Origin: Phreatobacter stygius
GTDB taxonomy: Bacteria; Pseudomonadota; Alphaproteobacteria; Rhizobiales; Phreatobacteraceae
Assembly: GCF_005144885.1 (NCBI RefSeq)
Contig: NZ_CP039690.1
Span: 5,097,001-5,161,000, forward strand
DNA: 64,000 nt
Direction of reading: 5' to 3'
Position 1 is the stretch's first letter, and each line of letters opens with the position of its first letter. Positions 17,999 through 26,791 of the stretch are shown here, in pieces. The notes under the pieces were generated by a model. That model searched no databases. It saw nothing but the letters and a program-made list of their open reading frames with translations, and had not been told where the DNA came from. The translations under genes were made by a program, and so were the position numbers.

Positions 17999-18532
17999 AT
18001 GGTCACCCCGATCGAGGCCCCGGAATGGGCCGTCAGCCAGTGGTTCAACAGCCCGGCTCCATTGACGCTCGGCGGCCTGCGCGGCCGGGTCGTGCTCATT
18101 CATGCTTTCCAGATGTTGTGCCCGAGCTGCGTCGCGCATGGCACCCCCCAGGCCGAGCGCGCCCACCACATGTTCGGCGACACCGACCTTGCGGTCGTCG
18201 GACTGCACACGGTGTTCGAGCATCACGCGGCGATGGCGCCCGTGTCGCTCGCGGCCTTCATCCATGAATACCGGCTGACCTTTCCAATCGGCGTCGATGC
18301 GCCGGGCGAACGCGGCGCGATTCCGGTCACCATGGGCCGCTATCACATGCGCGGCACGCCGACGACGGTCCTGGTCGGCCGCGACGGCACCATTCGGCAC
18401 CACGGCTTCGGCCGGGAAGACGACATGGCGCTGGGCGCCATGATTGCCGCCGCCCTCGGCCAGGCACCACCGGTCGCCGTCGCGGCAGCCGGCGCGGGCT
18501 CGGGTGCCGACGGCGCCTGTGCCATGCGATAG
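17999..18532 (+). CDS. Redoxin-domain (TlpA/peroxiredoxin-like) protein
   Basis: 177 residues from ATG 17999 with GAGGAGA upstream. Thioredoxin-fold features: LRGRVVLIHAFQMLCPSC with C41-x2-C44, the cis-Pro region RGTPTTVLV, and the final strand GTIRHHGFG. It lacks a signal peptide, so it is probably cytoplasmic. The alanine-rich tail ends with a further Cys (GACAMR). It likely reduces disulfides or peroxides, and sits with a Cys-rich MarR, which suggests a thiol-stress response (inference). Confidence 0.85.
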   Translation: MVTPIEAPEWAVSQWFNSPAPLTLGGLRGRVVLIHAFQMLCPSCVAHGTPQAERAHHMFGDTDLAVVGLHTVFEHHAAMAPVSLAAFIHEYRLTFPIGVDAPGERGAIPVTMGRYHMRGTPTTVLVGRDGTIRHHGFGREDDMALGAMIAAALGQAPPVAVAAAGAGSGADGACAMR

Positions 18533-18571
18533 GGCGCGCTGCCGCGAGGCCGCAATGCCGGTCGGGCGGCG

Positions 18572-19450
18572 CTACTGGATCCGGATCGTGACGGAACCCG
18601 AGAAGCGGCCGGCCGGCGGCGCCGGGAAGCTCGACCGCGCCAGCATGGTCCGGATGGCGTGATCGACGCCGTCGTCGCCGGACGAGCGGATGATGCCGGA
18701 GGCGGCCATGCGGCCGGAGGCGTCGATGGCGAAGCTGACACTGACATTGCCGCGGGCATTCAGGCCGAGCGCGCTGGTGCGGGTCTGCAGGATGCGGTGC
18801 ACCTGCGAGGCGTAAGCCGCCGCCGAGACATTACCGCCCGCCTGGGCCGGACGGCTGCCTTCGGAGGCCGCGGTGCCGGTCGAAAGCTCGCGTGGCGGGC
18901 GCGCCATGGCTTGCTGGCGTTGTTCTTCGCGCTTGCGCCGACGCTCGTCCTCGCGCTCGCGACGCTGAGCCTCGGCGGCACGCTCCCGCTCGATCCGTCT
19001 TTGCTCGATGCGGCGCTCGGCCTGGGCATCGCGCGGTCGTTCGGGCTGCGGCTGCACCGCCGGGATCACCGGCGCGCTCGGCTCCGCCACGACCGGTGGC
19101 GGAACCGGTTCCGGCGGCAATTCCGGCCTGTCGACAGGCGCCTCCACCAGCGGCTCGACCGATGGCGGCACGACGGGCGGTGGCAGCTCGGCCGGCGCCG
19201 GCTCGGCCGCCGCGACCTGTTCCACCGCCGGCGCCTGCTCGGCGCTCGGCGCGGCCTCGGTTTCGGGCGGCTGTGCCGGTGCCGACGCCTCGGCTTGCGC
19301 CTGGACCATTTCGATGACCGGCGGCGCCAGTCCGACATGGGCGCGCGTCTTCGGGCTGAGCGCCCAGATGAGCGCGCCGTGAACCGTGACCACGCCCAGC
19401 ATGAGCGCCGGACGCAGCCAGCCGGGATGGAGTATGCCGCGCGCTGTCAT
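18572..19450 (-). CDS. tonB: TonB-type energy transducer
   Basis: 292 residues. One N-terminal membrane segment (LRPALMLGVVTVHGALIWAL), a long Pro/Ala/Glu-rich spacer across the periplasm (about 50-140), an Arg/Glu-rich coiled segment (145-180), then the compact TonB C-terminal domain (YASQVHRILQ, GNVSVSFAIDASGRM, SGSVTIRIQ). TonB couples the ExbB/ExbD motor to an outer-membrane receptor. It is the last gene of the receptor-exbB-exbD-tonB operon, 9 bp after exbD, so the system carries its own dedicated energiser. Confidence 0.9.
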   Translation of the reverse strand: MTARGILHPGWLRPALMLGVVTVHGALIWALSPKTRAHVGLAPPVIEMVQAQAEASAPAQPPETEAAPSAEQAPAVEQVAAAEPAPAELPPPVVPPSVEPLVEAPVDRPELPPEPVPPPVVAEPSAPVIPAVQPQPERPRDAQAERRIEQRRIERERAAEAQRREREDERRRKREEQRQQAMARPPRELSTGTAASEGSRPAQAGGNVSAAAYASQVHRILQTRTSALGLNARGNVSVSFAIDASGRMAASGIIRSSGDDGVDHAIRTMLARSSFPAPPAGRFSGSVTIRIQ

Positions 19451-19459
19451 GCCGAGCGC

Positions 19460-19896
<437 letters not shown>

Positions 19897-19897
<1 letters not shown>

Positions 19898-20538
19898 CAG
19901 CGGGCGCCTTCCGTCACGTGGCTCATGTCCGGCTGCGGCCGCAGGACACGCGCGGCGTCATCCTCGACCAGGCGCACCAGCCGCTTGCCGAGCCTGCCGT
20001 AGACGCCCACCAGCTGATTGTAGCCGAAGGCGGCCGGAATGGCGGCGGCAAGGCCAATGGCGGTCGCGGCGAGCGCTTCCGCGATGCCTGGGGCGACAGT
20101 GGCAAGGCTGGTGTCCTGCGACCCGGCAATGCCGATGAACGAGGTCATGATGCCCCAGACCGTGCCGAACAGCCCGAGAAACGGACCGACCGAGGCAATG
20201 ACGGCAAGATTGGCGAGGCCGCCATGGGCTGCCTCGATGGTCTCCTGCACACGCCGCCGCATGGCCCCGACGACACGTTCGCGCCGCGCACCGACCGCTT
20301 CGTCGGGATAATGCAGTGCCGCCTCGCGGGCACCGCCGTCAAAAATGGCCTCGATGATCCGGCTCGACCGGCCGGCTTCGGCCGCGCCGACGGCCTGGCG
20401 CAGCCGCCGGGTGGCGAACAGGCATTCGGCGACGATGATCCAGCACCAGAGCGAGGCGGCCAGCAGCATCAGCATGACCGCCTTGACCACCGGGCCGGCC
20501 ATCCAGAACAGCGAGAGGGGGTTCAGGTCCGCATGCAT
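19897..20538 (-). CDS. exbB: TonB-system motor protein ExbB (MotA/TolQ/ExbB family)
   Basis: 213 residues from ATG 20538 (MHADLNPLSLFWMAGPVVK). Three membrane segments are visible: VVKAVMLMLLAASLWCWII, the long LAVIASVGPFLGLFGTVWGIM, and EALAATAIGLAAAIPAAFGYN, the last two carrying the ExbB/TolQ signature. The start is 19 bp after the receptor stop. The open frame extends upstream into the receptor gene, but homology supports 20538. Motor subunit of the energy-transducing complex in the inner membrane. Confidence 0.93.
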
Positions 20539-20557
20539 GATCTCAGGTCCTCGGATG

Positions 20558-22741
20558 TCAAAAGCGCAGGTTGACGAAGGCGCGGACGCCGCGCCCGGGT
20601 TGGACCACTTCGTCCTTCTTGAACGACACGTGGTTGCGGATCTCGGCATCGAGCAGGTTGGTGCCGGTCAGGCCGGCGGTCAGCTCGCTGACCCCATAGG
20701 TGTTGGCGTTCAGGCGCGTGGTGTAGCTGATCTCGGCATTCAGCAGGTCGTAGCCGGCGGTCGGCGTCTCGTTGGCGGCGATCTGGCGCTGAGCGAAGGC
20801 GTGCAGCAGGCTGACCCGGGCGAACAGGCCGCCGTCGCGCCAGAATACCGCGCCGCCGAGCCGGTGCGGCGGGATCCGCGGCACGTTGGTGTCGTCAGCG
20901 AAGCGGGCGCGGACGAAATCATATTGCGCCTCGACGCCAAGCGTCCCGGTGCCGATCGTCGCGACGTCGTATTGAACCCGGAACTCGGTGCCGTAGAAGG
21001 TGGCGTCGCGCTGGCGGAACACGGTTTGCCGATAGGCCGTGCCGGTGCCGCAGCTGGCAAAGGTCTCGCCGCAATAAAGGCCGGTCGGCGACTTGAAGAT
21101 GAAGCCGTTGAAGCTGGTGTAATAGGCCGACATGTCCAGCCGCAGCGGGCCGGCGCTCCGGCGCAGGCCGATCTCGAAGGTGCGCGCCTGCTCCTTGTTC
21201 AGGGTCGGATTGCCGATGTCGAAGGTGCCGGGCGCCGCATGGGCGCCTTTCGAGAACAGCTCGGGCACGCGCGGCGCCCGCTCGACGAACTGGGCGGTGA
21301 CGCTGCCGACGAAATTCCACGGCAGATCCTGCAGCAGGCCGAAGCTGGCGCTGAACGGCACGAAGGAGCGGGCGATGGGGGTGTCGAGCACCGGGCCGGA
21401 CGAGCCGAGATAGTCGCTCGGGAAGATGCCGCCAATGCCGCGCAGCGCGGTGTATTCGACCCGGGTGGAAGCTTGCAGCCGCGTCGTCGGGGTCAGTTGC
21501 AGGTCGCCGAACAGATAGCTCGCGGCGGTTTGTGTGGTTGCCGGCTCGAACAGCGGCGGGGCGACGCCGGTAGCGCCGGCGAGCTGGTAATTGGCCGAGA
21601 CGCCGGTCGTGATGGTCAAGGCGCCGATCGCCGTTTCCAGCGGACGCATCTGCGCTTCCACGCGCGTTTCGGCCTCCTTGTTGCGGAAGGTCAGCGCCGT
21701 CGCGAAGCGGTCGGCGGCGGGGATGAACGAGTCCTCGGCATGGGCGTAGATCGATGCGCCGAACCAGAAGCGCAGGATGTCGATCGGCCCCGATTCCGGC
21801 CGGTATTCACCCTTGGAGGTGAAACGGGTCTGCTGCAGCGCGATCCGCGCGCGTTCGGCGGCCGAGAAGGTGCCGGGAATGCCATAGGTCGCGTTGGTAT
21901 GGGCAACCGCAGCACCCCAGTAGCCGCCGTCGAAGAACAGGGTGGCGCCGATCGAGCCGTTCATCGCGCGCAGATAGCTGTTGGCCTGGTGACCGCCGCC
22001 GGGCGTCGCATAGTCTTCCGCGGTGCGCCGGTTGAACTCGCCGTGGAACGCGATATTGCCCTTGCGTGCGCTGACGGTCAGGCCGGAATCGACACCGCGG
22101 TCGACCGAGGACAGCGCGGTGCGCAGCGCCGGGAAAATGCCCTCCGGTCCCAGCACCGTCGGGATGCGTTCATTGGTGACATTGACCACGCCGCCGATCG
22201 CCTGCGAACCGTAGCGCAGGACCGCCGGACCACGCACCACGTCGACACGCTGCGCGCTCGACGGATCGATGGTCACGCCGTGATCTTCGCCGAGGTCGGA
22301 GACGTCCTGCGTGCCGACGCCGTTTTCCTGGATCCGCACCCGGAAAGCGTCGAGGCCGCGAATGATCGGCCGGCTCGCCGAGCCCGGCGCGAAGCCCGAA
22401 CTGGTAATGCCGGGCAGGTTGCCCAGGAGATCGCCGATGGTGCGGCCGCCATTGCGCCGGATCTCGCCTTCCTGGACCACCGTCACCGGAGCGAAGCTGC
22501 GATCGATGACCGTGAGCTCGCCGTCGGACGGGCCACGCGACCGCTCCTCCCGGGGCGCCTCGACGACGATGACGGGCAATTCCGTGACCTGCGCCAGCGC
22601 AGGACTTTCGGCGCCGAATGCCAAGGTCATCAAACCCACCGGCAGCGACCATTTCGACGTGCCGGACAACCCCGTCCGGCGTGCCGCGACATCTCCATTC
22701 CCAGCCATCTCGACCCGATTCATCACGCGCTGCCTGCCCAT
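20558..22741 (-). CDS. TonB-dependent receptor, ZnuD-like (metal or haem uptake)
   Basis: 727 residues. A signal-peptide-like region ends near SPALAQ (about residue 51); the plug domain follows (RTIGDLLGNLPGITSSGFAPG, SRPIIRGLDAFRVRI, VDVVRGPAVLRYGSQAIGG), then a beta barrel ending in a C-terminal Phe (RAFVNLRF). The plug resembles the zinc/haem receptor ZnuD and related HmuR/HasR-type proteins. The start could be 22741 or 22723; neither has a strong ribosome site. It leads a dedicated exbB-exbD-tonB operon. A Fur-superfamily-like palindrome is directly upstream, suggesting repression by a metal-loaded regulator. The cargo (Zn, Fe or haem) cannot be decided from sequence. Confidence 0.85.
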   Translation of the reverse strand: MGRQRVMNRVEMAGNGDVAARRTGLSGTSKWSLPVGLMTLAFGAESPALAQVTELPVIVVEAPREERSRGPSDGELTVIDRSFAPVTVVQEGEIRRNGGRTIGDLLGNLPGITSSGFAPGSASRPIIRGLDAFRVRIQENGVGTQDVSDLGEDHGVTIDPSSAQRVDVVRGPAVLRYGSQAIGGVVNVTNERIPTVLGPEGIFPALRTALSSVDRGVDSGLTVSARKGNIAFHGEFNRRTAEDYATPGGGHQANSYLRAMNGSIGATLFFDGGYWGAAVAHTNATYGIPGTFSAAERARIALQQTRFTSKGEYRPESGPIDILRFWFGASIYAHAEDSFIPAADRFATALTFRNKEAETRVEAQMRPLETAIGALTITTGVSANYQLAGATGVAPPLFEPATTQTAASYLFGDLQLTPTTRLQASTRVEYTALRGIGGIFPSDYLGSSGPVLDTPIARSFVPFSASFGLLQDLPWNFVGSVTAQFVERAPRVPELFSKGAHAAPGTFDIGNPTLNKEQARTFEIGLRRSAGPLRLDMSAYYTSFNGFIFKSPTGLYCGETFASCGTGTAYRQTVFRQRDATFYGTEFRVQYDVATIGTGTLGVEAQYDFVRARFADDTNVPRIPPHRLGGAVFWRDGGLFARVSLLHAFAQRQIAANETPTAGYDLLNAEISYTTRLNANTYGVSELTAGLTGTNLLDAEIRNHVSFKKDEVVQPGRGVRAFVNLRF

Positions 22742-22762
22742 GTCGTGGAAAATGTAACAGTG

Positions 22763-22808
22763 TAACTGTTGCGAATTGTTCGCAACAGTTATTGCAAATG
22801 AATGGCAA
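22763..22808. promoter_or_regulatory. Strong palindrome and second box upstream of the TonB receptor operon
   Basis: Perfect 13-bp inverted repeat TAACTGTTGCGAA (22763-22775) and TTCGCAACAGTTA (22779-22791) around TTG, plus an adjacent imperfect box TTGCAAATGAATGGCAA (22792-22808). The core TTGCGAA-N3-TTCGCAA resembles Fur-superfamily (Fur/Mur/Zur) sites of alphaproteobacteria. It lies 22 bp upstream of the receptor start, as expected for a repressor of metal uptake. Confidence 0.7.
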
Positions 22809-22943
22809 CTGCAAGAGGCGATCAAGGGTGTCAGATCTGCGTGATCGGGCAGGCGATGCTGGCCGTGCCGCCCGCCAGCCGATATATCCGGGCCATTGCC
22901 CCAGGCGGGCGATCGGCCTGCCCTGAAATCGAGAGAAAGCGTC

Positions 22944-23795
22944 ATGTCGCACCCCGCCTTCACCCGAGGTTCCGTGGCCGTGGTCACCGGCGGCGCCGGT
23001 GGCATCGGCCTTGCCGCGGCGACGCGCTTCGCCGGGCTTGGCCTCAAGGTCTGCATTGCCGATCTCGGCGAAGACCGGCTCGCCCGGGCGGCGGCCTTGA
23101 TCGCCTCGGCGTCGCCCGATGGTGCCGGCAGCGTCATGACCATGGCGACGGATGTCAGCCGGCCGGACGAGCTGCGCCGGCTGGAGGCGGCGGTGGTGAG
23201 CCACTTCGGCGGCGTCGACATCCTGATGAACAATGCCGGCATCCAGCCGGGCAGCGCCCTGTTCGGTCCGGCCGGGACCTGGGAACGGATCCTCGGCGTC
23301 AATCTGTGGGGCGTCGTCCACGGCACGCAGGTCTTCGCGCCCGGCATGATGGCGCGCGGCCGGCCGGGCCTGATCATCAATACCGGCTCGAAGCAGGGCA
23401 TCACCACGCCACCAGGCGATCCCGCCTACAACGTCTCCAAGGCTGGCGTGAAAGCCTTCACCGAGGCATTGCAGCACGAGTTGCGCAACACGCCGGGCAA
23501 CCGCGTCAGCGCCCATCTGCTGATCCCGGGTTTCGTCTATACCGGCTTGACCGCCAAGGGCCGCACCGAAAAACCGGCCGGCGCCTGGACTTCGGAAGAG
23601 ACCGTCGATTTCATGATGACGCGGCTCGAGGCCGGCGACTTCTATATCCTCTGCCCCGACAATGACGTGCCCCGGTCGCTCGATGAGCGGCGCATCCTGT
23701 GGGCGGCCGGCGATATCGTCGAGAACCGCCCGCCCTTGTCGCGCTGGCACCCTGACTACGCGACGGCCTTTGCCGCTTTCGTCAAGGGCGACTAG
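22944..23795 (+). CDS. Short-chain dehydrogenase/reductase (SDR)
   Basis: 283 residues from ATG 22944 (GAGAGAAAG upstream). Classical SDR motifs: TGGAGGIG cofactor loop, NNAG, the catalytic Ser in NTGSKQG, and YNVSK with catalytic Tyr and Lys. The acidic residue after the second strand (IADLGEDR) suggests NAD(H) preference. The C-terminal 60 residues are longer than usual. It is divergent from the TonB receptor operon and stands alone, so the substrate is unknown. Confidence 0.9.
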   Translation: MSHPAFTRGSVAVVTGGAGGIGLAAATRFAGLGLKVCIADLGEDRLARAAALIASASPDGAGSVMTMATDVSRPDELRRLEAAVVSHFGGVDILMNNAGIQPGSALFGPAGTWERILGVNLWGVVHGTQVFAPGMMARGRPGLIINTGSKQGITTPPGDPAYNVSKAGVKAFTEALQHELRNTPGNRVSAHLLIPGFVYTGLTAKGRTEKPAGAWTSEETVDFMMTRLEAGDFYILCPDNDVPRSLDERRILWAAGDIVENRPPLSRWHPDYATAFAAFVKGD

Positions 23796-23813
23796 CGCGG
23801 CGGTCCGGCCCGC

Positions 23814-24413
23814 TCACTGCCGCCACATCGGCACGATCGAGACGGCGAGCGCGAGCCCGAGCGCGACGTTGAGCATGCGCCATTGCCGCTCGGTCTTCAG
23901 CATCTGCGCCAGCATCAGGCCGGCCAGGCACCAGAGCGACAGCGAAAAGGCCGAAGCGAGGCCGAGCACCGAACCGAGCAGGACGGCGAGCTGCAATGGT
24001 CCGTTCGCCAGCATGGCGAAGGACGCGGCGGCGGCGAGCGCCATGGCCCAGCCCTTGGGGTTGAGCAGGAGCAGCAGGGCGCCGCCGGCGAAGCCTGTCG
24101 GGGTGGCCATCTCGGTCTTCAGATCGGGCGCCCCGCTCCGGCCGATCCGCCAGGCGAGCCACAGGAAATAGCCCGAGCCGGCGATCTTCATGGCGAGCTG
24201 CAGCGACGGCGCAGCCAGGATGAGGCTGGCGAGCCCCACCGCCGCGGCGGCGGCGAGACCGGCGAGGCCCGCCGTGATGCCAGCCATCAGCGGCACCGAG
24301 CGCCGATAGCCGAACCTTGCGCCCGAGGCGGTTACGAGCGTCGTCGCACCGCCCGGCGTGACGGTCGAGACGAGCGCGAAGACGACCAGTGGCGCCAGGT
24401 TGTCCCATGTCAT
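23814..24413 (-). CDS. LysE-family amino-acid exporter
   Basis: 199 residues from ATG 24413 (MTWDNLAPLVVFALVSTVTPGGATT). Six hydrophobic segments and the early TPGG motif fit the LysE/RhtB family; LLLLLNPKGWAMAL is the second signature. These proteins export amino acids or small metabolites. It is divergent from a LysR regulator, matching the lysG-lysE arrangement. An alternative upstream start would extend into the operator region. Substrate unknown. Confidence 0.88.
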   Translation of the reverse strand: MTWDNLAPLVVFALVSTVTPGGATTLVTASGARFGYRRSVPLMAGITAGLAGLAAAAAVGLASLILAAPSLQLAMKIAGSGYFLWLAWRIGRSGAPDLKTEMATPTGFAGGALLLLLNPKGWAMALAAAASFAMLANGPLQLAVLLGSVLGLASAFSLSLWCLAGLMLAQMLKTERQWRMLNVALGLALAVSIVPMWRQ

Positions 24414-24482
24414 GATGGCGGCTGCCCGACCCGAGAGATCAGCCAGTTGCAGCCATCTCCCAGCATTAGGAAAGCCATTGTT

Positions 24483-24496
24483 TGCCATGCTTGGCA
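24483..24496. promoter_or_regulatory. Candidate LysR site between lysE-like and lysR genes
   Basis: Inverted repeat TGCCA (24483-24487) and TGGCA (24492-24496) around four bases, in the 103-bp gap between the divergent genes; GCATTAG also occurs twice there. It is compatible with a LysR operator but short. Confidence 0.4.
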
Positions 24497-24516
24497 TTAG
24501 AAGTCATAATGCCGGA

Positions 24517-25386
24517 ATGGCGCGCAACCTCGATACCGCCCTGGTCAGAACCTTCGTGACGGTTGCGGCGACCGCCAGCATGACCGCCGCCGCCAATGCA
24601 CTGCACGTAACGCAAGGGGCGGTCAGCCAGCAGATCAAACGGCTCGAGGATGTCATCGGCTGCGCCCTGTTCGAGCGCGACCGGGGTGGCCTCAGGCTGA
24701 CCGCCGCGGGCGAGCGCCTGATCGGCAAGGCCCGGCGCCTGCTCGCCTTGAACGACGAGATCTGGACCGAGATGACCACCCAGGTGTTCACCGGCCATGT
24801 CCGCTTCGGCCTGCCCTACGATCTCGTCGGCACCTTGCTGGCTCCGGTCATCAAGGCCTATGCCGAGGCTTGCCCCAAGGTGGAGATTTCGCTCGTTTGC
24901 GGTTCTTCGCCGGAGCTTGCCGAGAAGCTGGCGGCGGGCGAGATCGACCTGGCGGTGATCGAGGAGCCGGTCGGCGCGACCTCAGGCGAATGCCTCGGCA
25001 TCGAGCGGCTGGTCTGGGCCGGCGCCAAGACCGGCAACGCCTATCGCAAACGTCCCTTGCCGATTTCGCTGGTGGCCGAGACCTGTGCCTTCCGGCCGGT
25101 GGTTCTGGCGGCGCTGGACCGTCAGGGCGTGGCGTGGCGCACCGTCTTCGAGAATGGCAATATCGATGCGGCGACAGCGACGGCACGGATGGACCTGGCG
25201 GTCACCGCCTGGCTCGCCTCCGCGGTTCCGGCCGATCTCGACATCCTTGGCGCCGATCACGGCCTGCCGGACCTGCCGAGCTTCGCCGTCAACCTGCATC
25301 TGCCGGCGCATACGGTCGCCGCGGCGACCAGCGAACTGGCCCGCTGCATCCGCGACGGCCTGACACGACGGCAACAGGCGGCCTGA
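24517..25386 (+). CDS. LysR-family transcriptional regulator
   Basis: 289 residues from ATG 24517 (MARNLDTALVRTFVTVA); in-frame ATGs upstream would place the operator inside the gene. The HTH is clear (SMTAAANALHVTQGAVSQQIKRLEDVIG), followed by an effector domain (VRFGLPYDLVGTLLAPVIKAYA). It is the probable activator of the divergent LysE-type exporter, like LysG or ArgP, sensing an amino acid (inference). The DUF1989 gene follows after 38 bp and could be co-transcribed. Confidence 0.9.
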   Translation: MARNLDTALVRTFVTVAATASMTAAANALHVTQGAVSQQIKRLEDVIGCALFERDRGGLRLTAAGERLIGKARRLLALNDEIWTEMTTQVFTGHVRFGLPYDLVGTLLAPVIKAYAEACPKVEISLVCGSSPELAEKLAAGEIDLAVIEEPVGATSGECLGIERLVWAGAKTGNAYRKRPLPISLVAETCAFRPVVLAALDRQGVAWRTVFENGNIDAATATARMDLAVTAWLASAVPADLDILGADHGLPDLPSFAVNLHLPAHTVAAATSELARCIRDGLTRRQQAA

Positions 25387-25424
25387 AGGATATTGCGCCG
25401 AAAACACGGGGGAGAGGCGGGACA

Positions 25425-26288
25425 ATGGCGAGATCGGCTCACGCAATGGCACCGCCCGACGCAGCCGCGCGGCGCGGCGCGCAAGCCGTCGTCGTCTATG
25501 CGAGCGAAAACCTGCCGCCGTTCGATGCCGCATTCTACGAAGCGGCTCGCTCCGGGCTGACCAAGGTCTCCGAACTGATCGTGCCGCCGCGCGATGCAAG
25601 GGCGTTCAGCGTGCCGGCCGGCCATTTCCTGCGCATCGTCAGCATCGAGGGCTCGCAAGTCGGCGATCTCAACCTGTGGAACCAGCACGACCTGTCGGAG
25701 CGCTTCTTCAGCGGCAAGACGCGGGCGCTGCACGCGACCCATGTCAGCACCGGCGATCGGTTGTGGAGCAGTTTGCCGAACCTGCGTCCGATGGCGACCA
25801 TCACCCACGATACGCTCGACTGGTATGGCTGGGACGAGGACGGCGGAGGCGTTCACGACGTCATCGGCACGCGCTGCGACCCCTACACCAACGTCCTGTT
25901 GAAGGGGACAGAGTACCATCACTGCTGCCACTCCAATCTGACGCGGGCCCTGGCGGCCGAGCGCAACATGCCGCTGGCGCAAGCCGAGCCTCATGTCCAT
26001 GACGTGCTGAACGTTTTCATGTGCACCGGCTTCACCCGCGACACGCACCAATACTTCATGAAGGCAAGCCCGGTGCGACCGGGCGATTTCATCGAGTTCT
26101 TCGCCGAGATCGATCTGTTGGGCGCGCTGTCGGCCTGTCCGGGGGGCGATTGCAGCTCCGGCCATTCCGACGACGCCGCCAGGTGCTACCCGTTGAAGGT
26201 CGAGATCTATCGCCCCAGGGATGACGTGCTCGCGTGCTGGCGATCGCCGCCGCGCAATGCCTATTCTCGAAACCATGGGATAGTCTGA
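25425..26288 (+). CDS. DUF1989 / urea carboxylase-associated family protein
   Basis: 287 residues from ATG 25425 (GGGGGAGAGG upstream). It matches the DUF1989 family (urea amidolyase-associated proteins): GHFLRIVSIEGSQVGDLNLW, HDVIGTRCDPYTN, YHHCCHSNL and the Cys-rich end SACPGGDCSSGHSD. Conserved Cys and His residues suggest a metal site. Members usually occur with urea carboxylase or guanidine-degradation genes; none is visible here. Instead it follows a LysR regulator. The specific function is unknown. Confidence 0.85.
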   Translation: MARSAHAMAPPDAAARRGAQAVVVYASENLPPFDAAFYEAARSGLTKVSELIVPPRDARAFSVPAGHFLRIVSIEGSQVGDLNLWNQHDLSERFFSGKTRALHATHVSTGDRLWSSLPNLRPMATITHDTLDWYGWDEDGGGVHDVIGTRCDPYTNVLLKGTEYHHCCHSNLTRALAAERNMPLAQAEPHVHDVLNVFMCTGFTRDTHQYFMKASPVRPGDFIEFFAEIDLLGALSACPGGDCSSGHSDDAARCYPLKVEIYRPRDDVLACWRSPPRNAYSRNHGIV

Positions 26289-26434
26289 GGTCGGCCGCCG
26301 CGCGGCGCAGAGGCCAGAGTTTTCTACCCGAGGCAGGCCGCATCAATCACTTTGGCAAGGGCAATTCGCATGGGGTCACAGGCAATCAACGTCCTGCCAT
26401 TCGCGGCCATCGAGACAATGCTGCGGGAGGTCGC

Positions 26435-26779
26435 ATGACGTCCCCGCAGCCAGGGCTCGATCGTGCCGAGGAACACGATCAATTGCGCCGGATGCGGCTC
26501 GTTTCGCTCATCGAGGGCACGACGCTGGTCGCCCTTGTCTTCGTCGCCGTGCCGCTCAAGCGGCTCGCCGGCTATCCGCTGGCGACCACGATCATGGGGC
26601 CCGTCTATGGCCTCGCCTTCGTGCTCTATGTCTGGATGCTGATCCAGACCGTCACCAGCGGCCATTGGCCGAGACGCGACGTGATCCGCTTGCTCGTCGT
26701 CGCCTTCATCCCCTTTGGCGCATTCTGGAATGAACGCGACCTGAGGCGGAGACAGGCGGCTCTCGCTTCGCCCGCCTGA
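26435..26779 (+). CDS. DUF3817 small membrane protein
   Basis: 114 residues from ATG 26435 (GGGAGG upstream). The core with two to three hydrophobic segments (SLIEGTTLVALVFVAVPL, MGPVYGLAFVLYVWML, LLVVAFIPFGAFWNE) matches DUF3817, a family of short integral membrane proteins of unknown role. It is followed 12 bp later by another membrane protein, with which it probably forms a small operon. Confidence 0.78.
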   Translation: MTSPQPGLDRAEEHDQLRRMRLVSLIEGTTLVALVFVAVPLKRLAGYPLATTIMGPVYGLAFVLYVWMLIQTVTSGHWPRRDVIRLLVVAFIPFGAFWNERDLRRRQAALASPA

Positions 26780-26791
26780 CCGGGGTCATCC

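Noticed and set aside
20345-22765. 806-codon plus-strand frame opposite the TonB receptor and exbB
   Set aside because: Shadow frame; the minus-strand genes have signal peptide, plug and barrel motifs and an operator at their start.
22763-22808. Assignment of the palindrome specifically as a Zur box
   Set aside because: The symmetry is clear, but the core does not match the usual ATGTTATAACAT-type Zur consensus well enough to choose Zur over Fur or Mur.
22170-23750. 526-codon minus-strand frame across the receptor start and the SDR gene
   Set aside because: It runs through the palindromic promoter and opposite an intact SDR gene; no domain recognised.
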